A program made the position numbers and the translations under genes. The notes beneath the pieces are model-generated. The model was not told the DNA's origin and ran no database searches. It saw nothing but the letters and a program-made list of their open reading frames with translations. Below, one piece after another: positions 52,148-61,212 of a DNA stretch of 62,420 nucleotides. Positions within the stretch are counted from its first letter, which is position 1. Each line of letters begins with the position of its first letter. The DNA is from Lachnospiraceae bacterium (lineage in GTDB: Bacteria > Bacillota > Clostridia > Lachnospirales > Lachnospiraceae): contig QOUV01000013.1 of assembly GCA_003862155.1 (NCBI GenBank), forward strand, positions 1 to 62,420. Reading direction: 5' to 3'.

Positions 52148-52165
52148 ATTCAAATTCATTTGAAT
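52148..52165. promoter_or_regulatory. palindromic site before the ATPase gene
   Basis: ATTCAAATTCATTTGAAT, an 18-bp palindrome with 16 symmetric positions, 37 to 54 bases before the start, next to two GAATAAAAC direct repeats. The encoded winged-helix protein could bind here (inference). Confidence 0.4.
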
Positions 52166-52354
52166 CAAATTAATCTGAACAAAATATAACACAACCAAAG
52201 GAGTATTTCAAGCTCCATTGATTAAGCTGTTAAGAGATACTGATGAAACAGATGATTTTTTTACAAATGATATCCGTCATACCTCATTTTACTGCTATTT
52301 TGTTTTGACGATTCTCCTGTAGAAAGTTTTTTTGTGGTAATTAACATTCTACCA

Positions 52355-52374
52355 AAGATCCTGCCATGGATCTT
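52355..52374. terminator. hairpin after the dideoxysugar locus
   Basis: AAGATCC-TGCCAT-GGATCTT, a 7-bp inverted repeat, followed on the plus strand by ATTATTTATT and on the minus strand by only three T. It is the best candidate for ending the long minus-strand operon. The rest of 52199-52402 shows nothing else. Confidence 0.35.
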
Positions 52375-52402
52375 ATTATTTATTCAGATGTCCAACTTCA
52401 TT

Positions 52403-53542
52403 TTACAATCGGCGAAAAAATTCTTTTATTTCTTTATCCATTTCTCCTGGCAGTGACTCTGGTGATTCAATAAATAATTTACTGAATTCTACCGTCTTCT
52501 GCATACATTCAGCAATGTGCCACCTCGGCTTGTAGCCAAGCATTGTCTTGATCTTAGTACTGTCAAGTTTCAGAAAATTTGCCTCATGCGGTCCATTCGG
52601 ATCAGCATGGCTTTCCCATTTGGCTTTCGCAAGATTAGTGCCGAAGTCATTCCAGCACTTGCAGAACAAATCGACCAGGTTGCCTGTTGTAACACAATCC
52701 ACATCATCCGGGCCGACATTGTAATAACTTGATTTTGACAGATCATCCCACTGCTTATATGCAATTGTCAAATACATTGCAAGTGGCTCAAGAACATGCT
52801 GATATGGACGTGTAGAATATGGGTTTCTTACAGCAATCACTCCTTCAGTTTTCCTGGATTTTACTGCATTTTCCATCGCCCTTACACAATCCGGTATGAT
52901 TCTGTCATTAGCGAAGTCACCGCCTCCGATTACATTTCCAGCTCTTGCTGTACTTACTGCACAATATCTCTTACCATCGCTTCCGTCCATCTCATTAAAA
53001 AACGAATTTTTATAGGAATGAACCGAAAGCTCCGCACAAGATTTGGAATTTGAATACGGATCAAAACCATCCAGAGGCTCGTCTTCTCTATATCCCCATA
53101 TCCACTCATTGTTTTTGTAAACTTTGTCTGTAGTAATAATGACAGAAGATCGAACACTATCTGTCAGCCGAATACACTCGAGAACGTTTACGGTACCCAT
53201 GACATTTGTTTCGTAAGTGTAGACAGGATTTTTATATGAATCACGAACGATTGGCTGTGCTGCCAGGTGAAAAACTATCTCTGGCTTATACTTGTCAAAT
53301 GATTCTTTTAACTTAGAAAGATCACGAATATCAGCTATTACATTCATAAGCTGGTCTTTTTTTTCATAGTCCTCAAACCCAGCCATTTTAAATAAAGAAG
53401 GATTCGTTGGTGGCTTCAAGGAATAACCTATTACCCTTGCACCAGATGTAAGAAGTATTCTTGTAAGCCAAGTTCCCTTAAAACCAGTGTGACCAGTCAC
53501 TAACACTGTCTTATTTTTATAAAAATCAAGAAGTTCTGACAT
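52403..53542 (-). CDS. rfbG: CDP-glucose 4,6-dehydratase
   Basis: A 379-residue extended SDR. It converts CDP-glucose to CDP-4-keto-6-deoxyglucose. VLVTGHTGFKGTWLTRILL is the NAD motif with the family's HTGFKG variant; ITTDKVYKN carries the active-site Thr and DPYSNSKSCAE the Tyr-Lys pair. It is the last gene of the locus. The cytidylyltransferase (RfbF) that would supply CDP-glucose is not in this window. Confidence 0.95.
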   Translation of the reverse strand: MSELLDFYKNKTVLVTGHTGFKGTWLTRILLTSGARVIGYSLKPPTNPSLFKMAGFEDYEKKDQLMNVIADIRDLSKLKESFDKYKPEIVFHLAAQPIVRDSYKNPVYTYETNVMGTVNVLECIRLTDSVRSSVIITTDKVYKNNEWIWGYREDEPLDGFDPYSNSKSCAELSVHSYKNSFFNEMDGSDGKRYCAVSTARAGNVIGGGDFANDRIIPDCVRAMENAVKSRKTEGVIAVRNPYSTRPYQHVLEPLAMYLTIAYKQWDDLSKSSYYNVGPDDVDCVTTGNLVDLFCKCWNDFGTNLAKAKWESHADPNGPHEANFLKLDSTKIKTMLGYKPRWHIAECMQKTVEFSKLFIESPESLPGEMDKEIKEFFRRL

Positions 53543-53572
53543 TTTTGCTCCTTATTATACTCAGTACTTTAA

Positions 53573-54637
53573 TTATAAAAGACTCTTTTGATATTGAATG
53601 CAGCGTCTAAATCCTTCTTTTACACCAACCTTTGGTATCCACCCCAGTTTTTTTAACTTCTGCACACTAAAATTTTGACTTACTGCTGTTGCTGCCGAGT
53701 AACCTTTATCTTCGCGCCTCTGAATGATAACCTTGCAATCATCATCTGACAAACTACAAAATGTCTCTGCCAATTGTCGAATCGAAATAAATTCATTTGG
53801 GTTTCCCATATTATAACATTCACCATTTTCTTCACTGAGAAGAATTTTTATGAATGCTTCTACAGCATCTGTAATATAGCAAAAAGCTCGTTTTGAAGTA
53901 CCGTCACTTTTCATAACTATATCTTCGCCATATACCATATTCTTTACAAATTCTGAGAAAACTCTGGTATCGTTTTTAATATCCATTGTTGGCGCATATG
54001 TATGATAGATTCTGGCACAATTAACATGAACACCATATTCATGACTAAATGCTTTGCATAACATCTCTCCACATTGTTTGCTTTCACCATACATATTGCC
54101 AAACTTGAGATAATCAAGATGTCCAAGTGAATTTTCATCCGTTACAGTAAGATTGTCCCCATCTCCATAAATAGAACCAGAACTAAAGAAAAGCATTCCC
54201 TCTATATGATTTTCTCTTGCGTATTCAAGGAGTTGGTATGTACCTAATATGTTCGGCGTTATTACTTCAACAGGGTTGCTGCCATAATACTGCGGACTGG
54301 CCAGGCTTGCTGCATGAACAATGAAATCATATTTAACATCCGAGTTAACCGGATTAATAACGTTATCATTAACAATATGAAAATATTCTCTATTACAAAT
54401 ATTGCCAAATATCTTTATTGCTTTTTCTTGTTTTCTTATACCAGCGTAGATATTAATACCCATTTGGTATTTTTCATTAAGAAAACACAGATAATACGTA
54501 AAATAAGACGCTAGCATCCCTGCAGCACCAGTGATAAATATATTTTTGTTCTTCAGCCTATCAATTTTATCAGTATTTAAATAAATTGTTTCACAATCTT
54601 TATATATTATTTTATTATCAAGAGGATTACGCTGCAT
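53573..54637 (-). CDS. extended SDR, NAD-dependent epimerase/dehydratase
   Basis: A 354-residue sugar-nucleotide SDR. An extra 30-residue N-terminal segment precedes IFITGAAGMLASYFTYYL; FFSSGSIYGDGD holds the active-site Ser region and YGESKQCGE the Tyr-Lys pair. ARIYHTYAP and CYITDAVEAFI resemble UDP-glucuronate decarboxylase-like proteins. In this context a reductase or epimerase on the CDP-deoxy-keto sugar is plausible but not provable. Confidence 0.82.
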   Translation of the reverse strand: MQRNPLDNKIIYKDCETIYLNTDKIDRLKNKNIFITGAAGMLASYFTYYLCFLNEKYQMGINIYAGIRKQEKAIKIFGNICNREYFHIVNDNVINPVNSDVKYDFIVHAASLASPQYYGSNPVEVITPNILGTYQLLEYARENHIEGMLFFSSGSIYGDGDNLTVTDENSLGHLDYLKFGNMYGESKQCGEMLCKAFSHEYGVHVNCARIYHTYAPTMDIKNDTRVFSEFVKNMVYGEDIVMKSDGTSKRAFCYITDAVEAFIKILLSEENGECYNMGNPNEFISIRQLAETFCSLSDDDCKVIIQRREDKGYSAATAVSQNFSVQKLKKLGWIPKVGVKEGFRRCIQYQKSLL

Positions 54638-54697
54638 AGCAATCCTCCATTGTATTTATAAAATAATATGCTGCAGCCTTTTTATAATCGCATTTAA

Positions 54698-55633
54698 TTA
54701 TCCCCCCCACACAATTTCTTTTCTATTAATGTTCATGATAATATTCTCAATCCCTTCTCTAAACGAAACTTTAGCTTTCCATCCTAATTTGTTTAACTCT
54801 GTCGTATCCGCACACAAAAACATTACCTGTTTAGGAGCATATGGAATTTTTCCAATACCAAGCTCACTTTGTGGTGCGACAACATCTCTTATTGTCTCAA
54901 TATATTCCTTTAGTGGATGAACTTCTCCGCTTCCAAGAATATAAATTTCACCATCTTTTCCATGCTCTCCAACAATTCTTAATGCACTGGCTGCATCACT
55001 ACTGTAAAGATAATCCCATTTCTGTTCGCCAGGCGTAAACTCAGGTACTTCACCATTCTGAAGTTTAGTAATGGTAGACATTACCATGCTGTTCGGATTA
55101 TCATTCGGACCATATACACTTAATACTCTAATCCAACAATGTTCCATTTCATTTTGGTGAGCCAAATCCTTTGTCATTTCACCTGCGCACAATTTAGCAT
55201 AACCGTAACCATTTTCAGGATGAACCGGTGTATCTGGTGTCAACTTTCCTTCAACCCTGCCATACTCTGCTTGAGATCCAACTCCGACAAATCTGCTGCA
55301 TCCAAATTTTTTGGCCAGTTCAACTGCATCTATGGCGCCTCTCAAATTTTTCTCCTGAAGGTGAATATCATTTCTCCCGGACCCCATTGCCCCCGACCAG
55401 GCAAGATGATAGAAAACATCATATTTTTTCTTCGATGTATTCTGAAGCGAAGCATAATCTTCGAGTGAACACGGAAGCGTTGATACAAGCGGATCATCAA
55501 TTATTGTGGCATTCCGTCTGGAGTTAGGATTTGTTATTAATAGAACCTCTATACCATGTGAAACCATTTCTTTTGTCAGCGCAGTTCCTATCTCTCCTGT
55601 AGGTCCTGTTATAATGGCTCTTTTCATATTCAT
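54698..55633 (-). CDS. SDR-family nucleotide-sugar reductase or epimerase
   Basis: A 311-residue SDR. RAIITGPTGEIGTALTKEM is the dinucleotide motif, GVGSQAEYG the Ser region and GYGYAKLCAGE the catalytic Tyr-Lys. The start at 55633 overlaps the stop of the transketolase C-half by ATGA, so translation is coupled. Such enzymes in dideoxysugar pathways reduce a C-4 keto group or the keto group of a branch. Confidence 0.85.
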   Translation of the reverse strand: MNMKRAIITGPTGEIGTALTKEMVSHGIEVLLITNPNSRRNATIIDDPLVSTLPCSLEDYASLQNTSKKKYDVFYHLAWSGAMGSGRNDIHLQEKNLRGAIDAVELAKKFGCSRFVGVGSQAEYGRVEGKLTPDTPVHPENGYGYAKLCAGEMTKDLAHQNEMEHCWIRVLSVYGPNDNPNSMVMSTITKLQNGEVPEFTPGEQKWDYLYSSDAASALRIVGEHGKDGEIYILGSGEVHPLKEYIETIRDVVAPQSELGIGKIPYAPKQVMFLCADTTELNKLGWKAKVSFREGIENIIMNINRKEIVWGG

Positions 55634-56589
55634 TTATCCTCTGAAATCATTGACATCATTGCAGCTTCCAGTCCTTCGGCATCATAGCCAAACTCATGAT
55701 AAAGGTAAGGTGCATGAGCCATTGCTACAAATCTATCCGGAACACCTATATTTTTAAAATGCACTGCGAGACCCTCCTCAGCAAGCACCATTGCAACCTG
55801 ACTGCCAAGTCCACCGTAAATATTATGATCCTCGGCACACACGATATTTCCTGTTTCCGCTGCCAACATTACAGCATCACGGTCAATTGGCTTTATCGTA
55901 TGCATATCGATTACCATTATATGCCTGCCAGTTTTCTCTTCAATCCGATTTGATGCTTCTATGGCATATGGCACCGTTACTCCGGAAACGATAAACGCTC
56001 CATCATTTCCTTTATTCAACACTTCTGCTCTGCCAATTTCAAAATGATAATTCTTCTTATAAATTGACGGAACAGGGATAATCCCGTATCTAAAATAAAA
56101 AGGACCGTTCTGATCAAGACTTTGGCGAAGCAGCTGATCTGCCTCGGTCGGATCCGATATTTCAATAACCGTTATATTTGGAATACTTGTCATGATGCCG
56201 ACATCCTCAACACTCCAATGTGTTGCTCCGGATATTCCACCTGAAACACCAGCATAGGTTCCCATCAGGCGGACATTAGCATTTGCATAAGCAACATCAT
56301 CTCTGACAGACTCACATGCTCTCATTGAGATAAATGGAGCCATTGTAAATGCGAATGGGATAAATCCTTCATGTGCCAGGCCCGCAGCGAAGCTTACCAT
56401 CTGCTGCTCTGCGATTCCTACATTGAAGCATCTGTCTGGAAACTTCTTATTAAACGAACGCATCCTGCAGGTTCCCATCAGATCAGCATTGACCACGGCG
56501 ACCTTATCATTTTCTTCTCCTATAGACGTAGTAATATCCCCCACCACATCTCGGAGAAGGTTTTTAGAAGTACGATCTATATTTATCAT
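55630..56589 (-). CDS. transketolase-like C-terminal subunit (ThDP pyrimidine-binding)
   Basis: A 319-residue protein with the PYR domain, FNVGIAEQQMVSFAAGLA containing the catalytic Glu that activates ThDP, and a C-terminal transketolase domain (VIDMHTIKPID, AEDHNIYGGLGSQVA). It overlaps the N-terminal subunit gene by ATGA and the following SDR gene by ATGA. It must pair with the protein encoded at 56586 to be active. Confidence 0.92.
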   Translation of the reverse strand: MINIDRTSKNLLRDVVGDITTSIGEENDKVAVVNADLMGTCRMRSFNKKFPDRCFNVGIAEQQMVSFAAGLAHEGFIPFAFTMAPFISMRACESVRDDVAYANANVRLMGTYAGVSGGISGATHWSVEDVGIMTSIPNITVIEISDPTEADQLLRQSLDQNGPFYFRYGIIPVPSIYKKNYHFEIGRAEVLNKGNDGAFIVSGVTVPYAIEASNRIEEKTGRHIMVIDMHTIKPIDRDAVMLAAETGNIVCAEDHNIYGGLGSQVAMVLAEEGLAVHFKNIGVPDRFVAMAHAPYLYHEFGYDAEGLEAAMMSMISEDK

Positions 56590-57443
56590 TTTTTAATGCT
56601 TTCGACTCCATATTCATTCTGCAAAGACTCAACAGCTTTTTTATACTGTTCATCATCCAGCTTTCCCGCATGCCAGCGAGCCTGATTCTCCATAAAGGAG
56701 ACTCCTTTTCCCTTTGTCGTATGACAGATAAAAACTGTTGGGATACTGCTTGTTGCAGCTGGGAGATTATCAAATGCATTCTTTATTTCTACGATATCAT
56801 TTCCATTCAGCTCGACAACATTCCACCCACAGACCCTGTATCTATCTGCAAGTGATGAAATTCCTGCAACATCTTTTAAAGCTCCGTCTGCCTCGAGGCC
56901 ATTGTTGTCGACCATGGAAACCAGATTCCCAAGTCTTTGTTTTGCTGCGTTTGTTGCAGCCTCCCAAATGGAGCCTTCACACTGCTCTCCATCTCCCATG
57001 ACAACATAAACACGACTCGTCGTATTGTTCTTAAGGCGAAGTGCCTGAGCGATTCCACAGGCTATAGGAAATCCATGTCCCAATGATCCAGTTGAAACTT
57101 CGACATAAGGATTTACCAGATTGCAGGAATGCATCGAAAATCTTCCGCCATCGGTGGCGTATTCATTTATCACATCATCTGATGAAAAGCATCCGATAGC
57201 AGCCTGGTTGAAGCTTGTAACTGCTGAGGCGTGGCCTTTTGAAAGAATAAATCTGTCTCTATTTTCATTGTGAATGTCATTCGGATAATAATTCATCTGA
57301 TACTGCCAGAGGACAGTCATGACATCAGTAATGGAAAGGTCTCCACCGATATGAATATTTTCTTTATGACAGAGTTTCAGAAGATTTTGCCTGATTTTTA
57401 GTGCTGCCTCCTGAAGTTCCTCAACTGTATTACATTTTTTCAT
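56586..57443 (-). CDS. transketolase-like N-terminal subunit (ThDP diphosphate-binding)
   Basis: A 285-residue protein with the PP domain: the GDG-NN ThDP/Mg motif is GDGEQCEGSIWEA ... VDNNG, and LSKGHASAV and GSLGHGFPIACG are typical transketolase motifs. With the C-half it forms a split transketolase of about 604 residues. Its place between RfbH and SDR genes suggests a dedicated nucleotide-sugar role rather than pentose phosphate metabolism. Confidence 0.92.
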   Translation of the reverse strand: MKKCNTVEELQEAALKIRQNLLKLCHKENIHIGGDLSITDVMTVLWQYQMNYYPNDIHNENRDRFILSKGHASAVTSFNQAAIGCFSSDDVINEYATDGGRFSMHSCNLVNPYVEVSTGSLGHGFPIACGIAQALRLKNNTTSRVYVVMGDGEQCEGSIWEAATNAAKQRLGNLVSMVDNNGLEADGALKDVAGISSLADRYRVCGWNVVELNGNDIVEIKNAFDNLPAATSSIPTVFICHTTKGKGVSFMENQARWHAGKLDDEQYKKAVESLQNEYGVESIKK

Positions 57444-57477
57444 TAGTTAAAATTTGCTGCTCTCATTAAAAATCTAA

Positions 57478-58833
57478 TCAACGATTTACTGCTTCCGTAA
57501 TAATCTGCGCCATATAATCTATCATAGCATCTGTCATTCCAGGGTACACTCCAACCCAGAAAGTATTATTAACTATAAAGTCTGTATTTGTCAGCTCACC
57601 AGCTATACGATAAGCATCTGTTCCTCTGATCTGATCAAAGCAAGGGTGTTTTGTCATATTTCCAGAGAAAAGTAATCTGGTCTGAATATTATGGTCTTCT
57701 ATATATCTAGTTACATCATTCCTGCTTAAACCTGATTCAGGTCTTACAGAGATAAGAAATCCAAACCAGGATGGCCTTGAGCCCTCGGCTGGTTCAGGAA
57801 GTATAATTTTTTCTGAAATTCCTTCAAGCGCTTTATGGAGTCTGTCCCAGTTATGACGTCTTCTTTCTATAAATGAAGGGAACTTCTTTAACTGCTCCAC
57901 TCCAATAGCCGCCTGAAGATCAGTGACTTTCAGATTGTAGCCAAAGTGACTATAAACATATTTATGATCGTAGCCATGTGGCAGTTCGCCATAGTCACCA
58001 TCGAATCTATGCCCACAGGTATTATCTCTTCCTGACGGACAATAACAGTCACGTCCCCAGTCACGATAAGAAAGAATAAGCCTGTTCAAAATTGGGTTAT
58101 CAGTGTAGACACATCCTCCTTCTCCCATTGTCATATGATGTGGCGGATAGAAAGAACTGGTTCCAATATCTCCCCAGGTTCCTGTATACTTTGTAACGCC
58201 ATCAATCGTATATTGTGATCCGAGAGCATCACAATTATCCTCTACAAGCCAGAGATTATGCTCATCACAGAATGATTTAACAGCTGCCAAATCAAATGGA
58301 TTACCAAGAGTATGTGCGATCATTACCGCCTTTGTCTTTCCCGGAGTATAAGCTGCCTCGAGCTTAGATACATCGATATTGTACTGAGGGACAGTTACAT
58401 CCACAAATACTGGAACAGCACCATACTGCAGTATCGGATTAATGGTCGTTGGAAAGCCACAAGCTACTGTAATCACTTCATCGCCACGTTTTATCTGTCT
58501 GTCACCGAGTTCCGGTGCAGTCAATGCGCTGAAAGCAATCAGATTAGCCGAAGATCCAGAGTTTACAAGGGATGCATACTTTACACCGATCCACTTTGCA
58601 AAATCCCTCTCAAATTCATTTGCAAACCTTCCAGTCGTAAGCCAGAAATCGAGCATAGCGTCTGTCAGGCTCTGCATCTCCTTCTCATCATAAACTCTTG
58701 AAGCATATGAGATGCGGTCACCCGGTTTAAAATCACTGTGATCTGTCTCTTGTCTCTTAAACTGATGATAATAATCTCCGACAAGGGCTTTTATCTGCTC
58801 TCTGGCTTCCTGTTCATTTTTCCATTCAGTCAT
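57478..58833 (-). CDS. rfbH: CDP-6-deoxy-4-keto-glucose 3-dehydrase (E1), RfbH
   Basis: A 451-residue PLP- or PMP-dependent enzyme that removes the C-3 hydroxyl of CDP-4-keto-6-deoxyglucose. The usual PLP Lys is replaced by His in SSFYPPHHMTMGEGG, as in Yersinia E1. GRDCYCPSGRDNTCG supplies the [2Fe-2S] cysteines. It needs an E3-type ferredoxin reductase, not seen here. It heads the sugar genes after the double glycosyltransferase. Confidence 0.95.
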   Translation of the reverse strand: MTEWKNEQEAREQIKALVGDYYHQFKRQETDHSDFKPGDRISYASRVYDEKEMQSLTDAMLDFWLTTGRFANEFERDFAKWIGVKYASLVNSGSSANLIAFSALTAPELGDRQIKRGDEVITVACGFPTTINPILQYGAVPVFVDVTVPQYNIDVSKLEAAYTPGKTKAVMIAHTLGNPFDLAAVKSFCDEHNLWLVEDNCDALGSQYTIDGVTKYTGTWGDIGTSSFYPPHHMTMGEGGCVYTDNPILNRLILSYRDWGRDCYCPSGRDNTCGHRFDGDYGELPHGYDHKYVYSHFGYNLKVTDLQAAIGVEQLKKFPSFIERRRHNWDRLHKALEGISEKIILPEPAEGSRPSWFGFLISVRPESGLSRNDVTRYIEDHNIQTRLLFSGNMTKHPCFDQIRGTDAYRIAGELTNTDFIVNNTFWVGVYPGMTDAMIDYMAQIITEAVNR

Positions 58834-58898
58834 AAAGGTCTCCTCGTATTAGTAAAAATGTATTATTAAAGCAAATGCCAGTATCTGTGTTCTCGTGT

Positions 58899-60890
58899 TT
58901 ATTTCCATTCAGTACTGAGTTTATTTGCTAATATAAAAATATTCATCTTTTCATCATCACTAAAATAACCAGACATATAGACATACTTAGCGTTTTTTAA
59001 GAATTCCTCCCTGGCATTTTCAATGACTGCTTTATACTTCTGTTCATTATACATTTCATTGTTTAAACATTTCAGCAGAGGCCCTAAAGTCACTCTTACT
59101 CTCACTACTCCCATGGCAATTTTTTCTTTTTCGGAGAGTTCACATTCATTTTCTATAGTATCTAAAGAAATCAAGCCTCCAAGTCTGCCATGTTCGGAAT
59201 TTTCCAACATATTATGAGATATACTATTAGGATTTTGGTAATAGGCATATCCAATCTGATTAATATAATTGATTTTCAGCTTTTTATTATTCTTGACAAT
59301 ATGAAGGCAAAATTCTATGTCTTCCCCTACCTTAAGTTTATCGTCAAACATAATATTTTCTACTAAATTGCTATTAAAAAACTTGTTCCATACAACTCCA
59401 GCGATATTATTGTCAGTCAATACTCTTGTGAAATAGTCTTCCTCGGAAAGTTCGATATCTTGTCCTTCCTGCATATCTTTTTTTTCACCCTCAGCGCCTG
59501 CAAAACTATAACCGCAAATTACAATATCACTTTTTTCATTCTGAAATACTTGTGACACCTTATTGATAATGCCTGGTTCATACCAATCATCAGCATCACA
59601 GAAGCCAATTATGTCACCTGTGGCGTTTTCAAGACCTGTATTTCTCGCATTTGATACCCCCGGCTCATCGATATTAAAAATTTTAATATTATGAAATTCT
59701 TCCGATGCTTTTTTAGCAGCATCCTTAGTTCCCTGCGTTGCCGCATTAACCACAACAATAATTTCCAGATTTTCATAATCCTGATTCTCAATACTGTTAA
59801 TAGATTGCAACAGCATCTCATCTTCATTATGAGCGGGGACAATAATAGAAAATTTTGGCTTGTCATCCTTCCCTTTGTTCTTCTTTTCAGCTTCTGCTTC
59901 AATAATTGCATTCGCTAAAATAAAGGTACTCTGCTTTTCGTCATCATCAGCACCGCTAAAGGCGTACATAGAATGAGCACTTTTTAAAAAATTCTGCCTT
60001 GAATTATCTATGATGTCCTTAAATTGAGGTTCATGGAGCATCCCATATTTATAATATAATACCAGGATTCCAAAAGTATCTCTTATCTTTGCAACATTTA
60101 AAGCGTCTTTCTCTTTTTCAGAAAGAGTAAACTCGTTTTCTATCGTATCTAAATCTGCGATATATCCAAGCTTGCCATGATCCGAATGATCTAATACATT
60201 GTGTGTTGCACTATTGGGATTTTGATAATATGCATTTCCAATCGTATTTATATAATTGATCTTCAAATCATTATTAAAAATTTCTGAGTTCTTTATGACA
60301 TGTATGTTAAACTCAGCGTCTTCCATCAGTTTAAGTTTCTTGTTAAAACGAATATCTTTAATCAATCTACTACTAATGAATTTATTCCACGCAAATCCCA
60401 TTATATTAAAATTCGTCAGTATTCCGATCAGGTATTCTTCATCAGACAGAATGAAATCCTGCCCTGCTAATCTTGTCTCTATTATTTCCCCCTTATCTCC
60501 GACTGTATTAAATCCACAGATAGCAATATCACAATGCTCGTTTTCGAATACATCTGCCACGTTTTTTACTATGCCCGGCTGGTACCAGTCATCTGCATCA
60601 CAGAATCCGATAATATCTCCTTTGGCATTGTCAAGTCCTATGTTTCGCGCATTAGAAAGACCGGGTTCGTCAGTATAAAATACTTTAATATTTGAGTATT
60701 CTTTTGATGCTTTAAAAGCGACATCTTTAGTTCCCTGTGTCGCTGCATTTACGACTACAAGTATCTCAATATTTTCATAGTCCTGACTAACCAGACTATT
60801 TAAGCAACGCCGCAATATTTCATTTTCACTATGAGCAGGAACTATTATCGAAAATTTAATTTTTTCTTCTTTATTTTCGTTCATATTCAT
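58899..60890 (-). CDS. tandem double GT2 glycosyltransferase
   Basis: A 663-residue protein made of two homologous halves (about 11-325 and 345-663). Each has a GT2 domain: FSIIVPAHSENEIL / FSIIVPAHNEDEML, VVVNAATQGTKD in both, and IGFCDADDWY in both, so both metal motifs are intact. A roughly 100-residue C-terminal extension (YYQNPNS ... H) is also duplicated. A KKNKGKDDK linker joins the halves. It could add two sugars in sequence, like polymerising GT2 pairs; the acceptor is unknown. Confidence 0.9.
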   Translation of the reverse strand: MNMNENKEEKIKFSIIVPAHSENEILRRCLNSLVSQDYENIEILVVVNAATQGTKDVAFKASKEYSNIKVFYTDEPGLSNARNIGLDNAKGDIIGFCDADDWYQPGIVKNVADVFENEHCDIAICGFNTVGDKGEIIETRLAGQDFILSDEEYLIGILTNFNIMGFAWNKFISSRLIKDIRFNKKLKLMEDAEFNIHVIKNSEIFNNDLKINYINTIGNAYYQNPNSATHNVLDHSDHGKLGYIADLDTIENEFTLSEKEKDALNVAKIRDTFGILVLYYKYGMLHEPQFKDIIDNSRQNFLKSAHSMYAFSGADDDEKQSTFILANAIIEAEAEKKNKGKDDKPKFSIIVPAHNEDEMLLQSINSIENQDYENLEIIVVVNAATQGTKDAAKKASEEFHNIKIFNIDEPGVSNARNTGLENATGDIIGFCDADDWYEPGIINKVSQVFQNEKSDIVICGYSFAGAEGEKKDMQEGQDIELSEEDYFTRVLTDNNIAGVVWNKFFNSNLVENIMFDDKLKVGEDIEFCLHIVKNNKKLKINYINQIGYAYYQNPNSISHNMLENSEHGRLGGLISLDTIENECELSEKEKIAMGVVRVRVTLGPLLKCLNNEMYNEQKYKAVIENAREEFLKNAKYVYMSGYFSDDEKMNIFILANKLSTEWK

Positions 60891-60934
60891 ACCATCTAGT
60901 AGATTTACATAACAGAAATAGAGACAACATAGAC

Positions 60935-61005
60935 ATTATACTCTATTCACTTCGTTCAGTCCAACTGCATAAAAAAATTGCATTTATGCCTGAAAAGTAT
61001 GATAA
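60935..61005. promoter_or_regulatory. divergent promoters of the sugar locus and the GT8 gene
   Basis: Minus strand: TTGGAC (60964-60959), 18 bases, TATAAT (60940-60935), serving the double glycosyltransferase and the genes behind it. Plus strand: TTGCAT (about 60977-60982), 17 bases, GATAAT (about 61000-61005), towards the GT8 gene. 60891-61066 holds no gene. Confidence 0.5.
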
Positions 61006-61066
61006 TAATTTTCATAGACTACTGCATGAATTAGTACAAAGCCAACATTTAATTAAGGAAACTCAT

Positions 61067-61207
61067 ATGAAAAACAAGATTTTTATGATGTTTGCCACTA
61101 ATATAGCTGAAATCCCCATTATTAAAATCTTCTACGTCTCCGATTATATAAATGACAGCTATTTATCTGATGCGAACACAGCCTTCAAAAAAATAACGAG
61201 GAGTTAA
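61067..61207 (+). CDS. possible small protein before the GT8 gene
   Basis: A 46-codon frame, MKNKIFMMFATNIAEIP at the start, with AAGGA seven bases before ATG 61067, ending 5 bases before the GT8 start. No homology recognised. A longer version starting at 60986 would overlap the promoter and is not favoured. It may be a leader or the relic of another gene. Confidence 0.3.
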   Translation: MKNKIFMMFATNIAEIPIIKIFYVSDYINDSYLSDANTAFKKITRS

Positions 61208-61212
61208 TCAGT

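Noticed and set aside
60986-61207. 73-codon version of the small frame before the GT8 gene
   Set aside because: Its start lies inside the predicted promoter; only the internal ATG at 61067 has a ribosome binding site.
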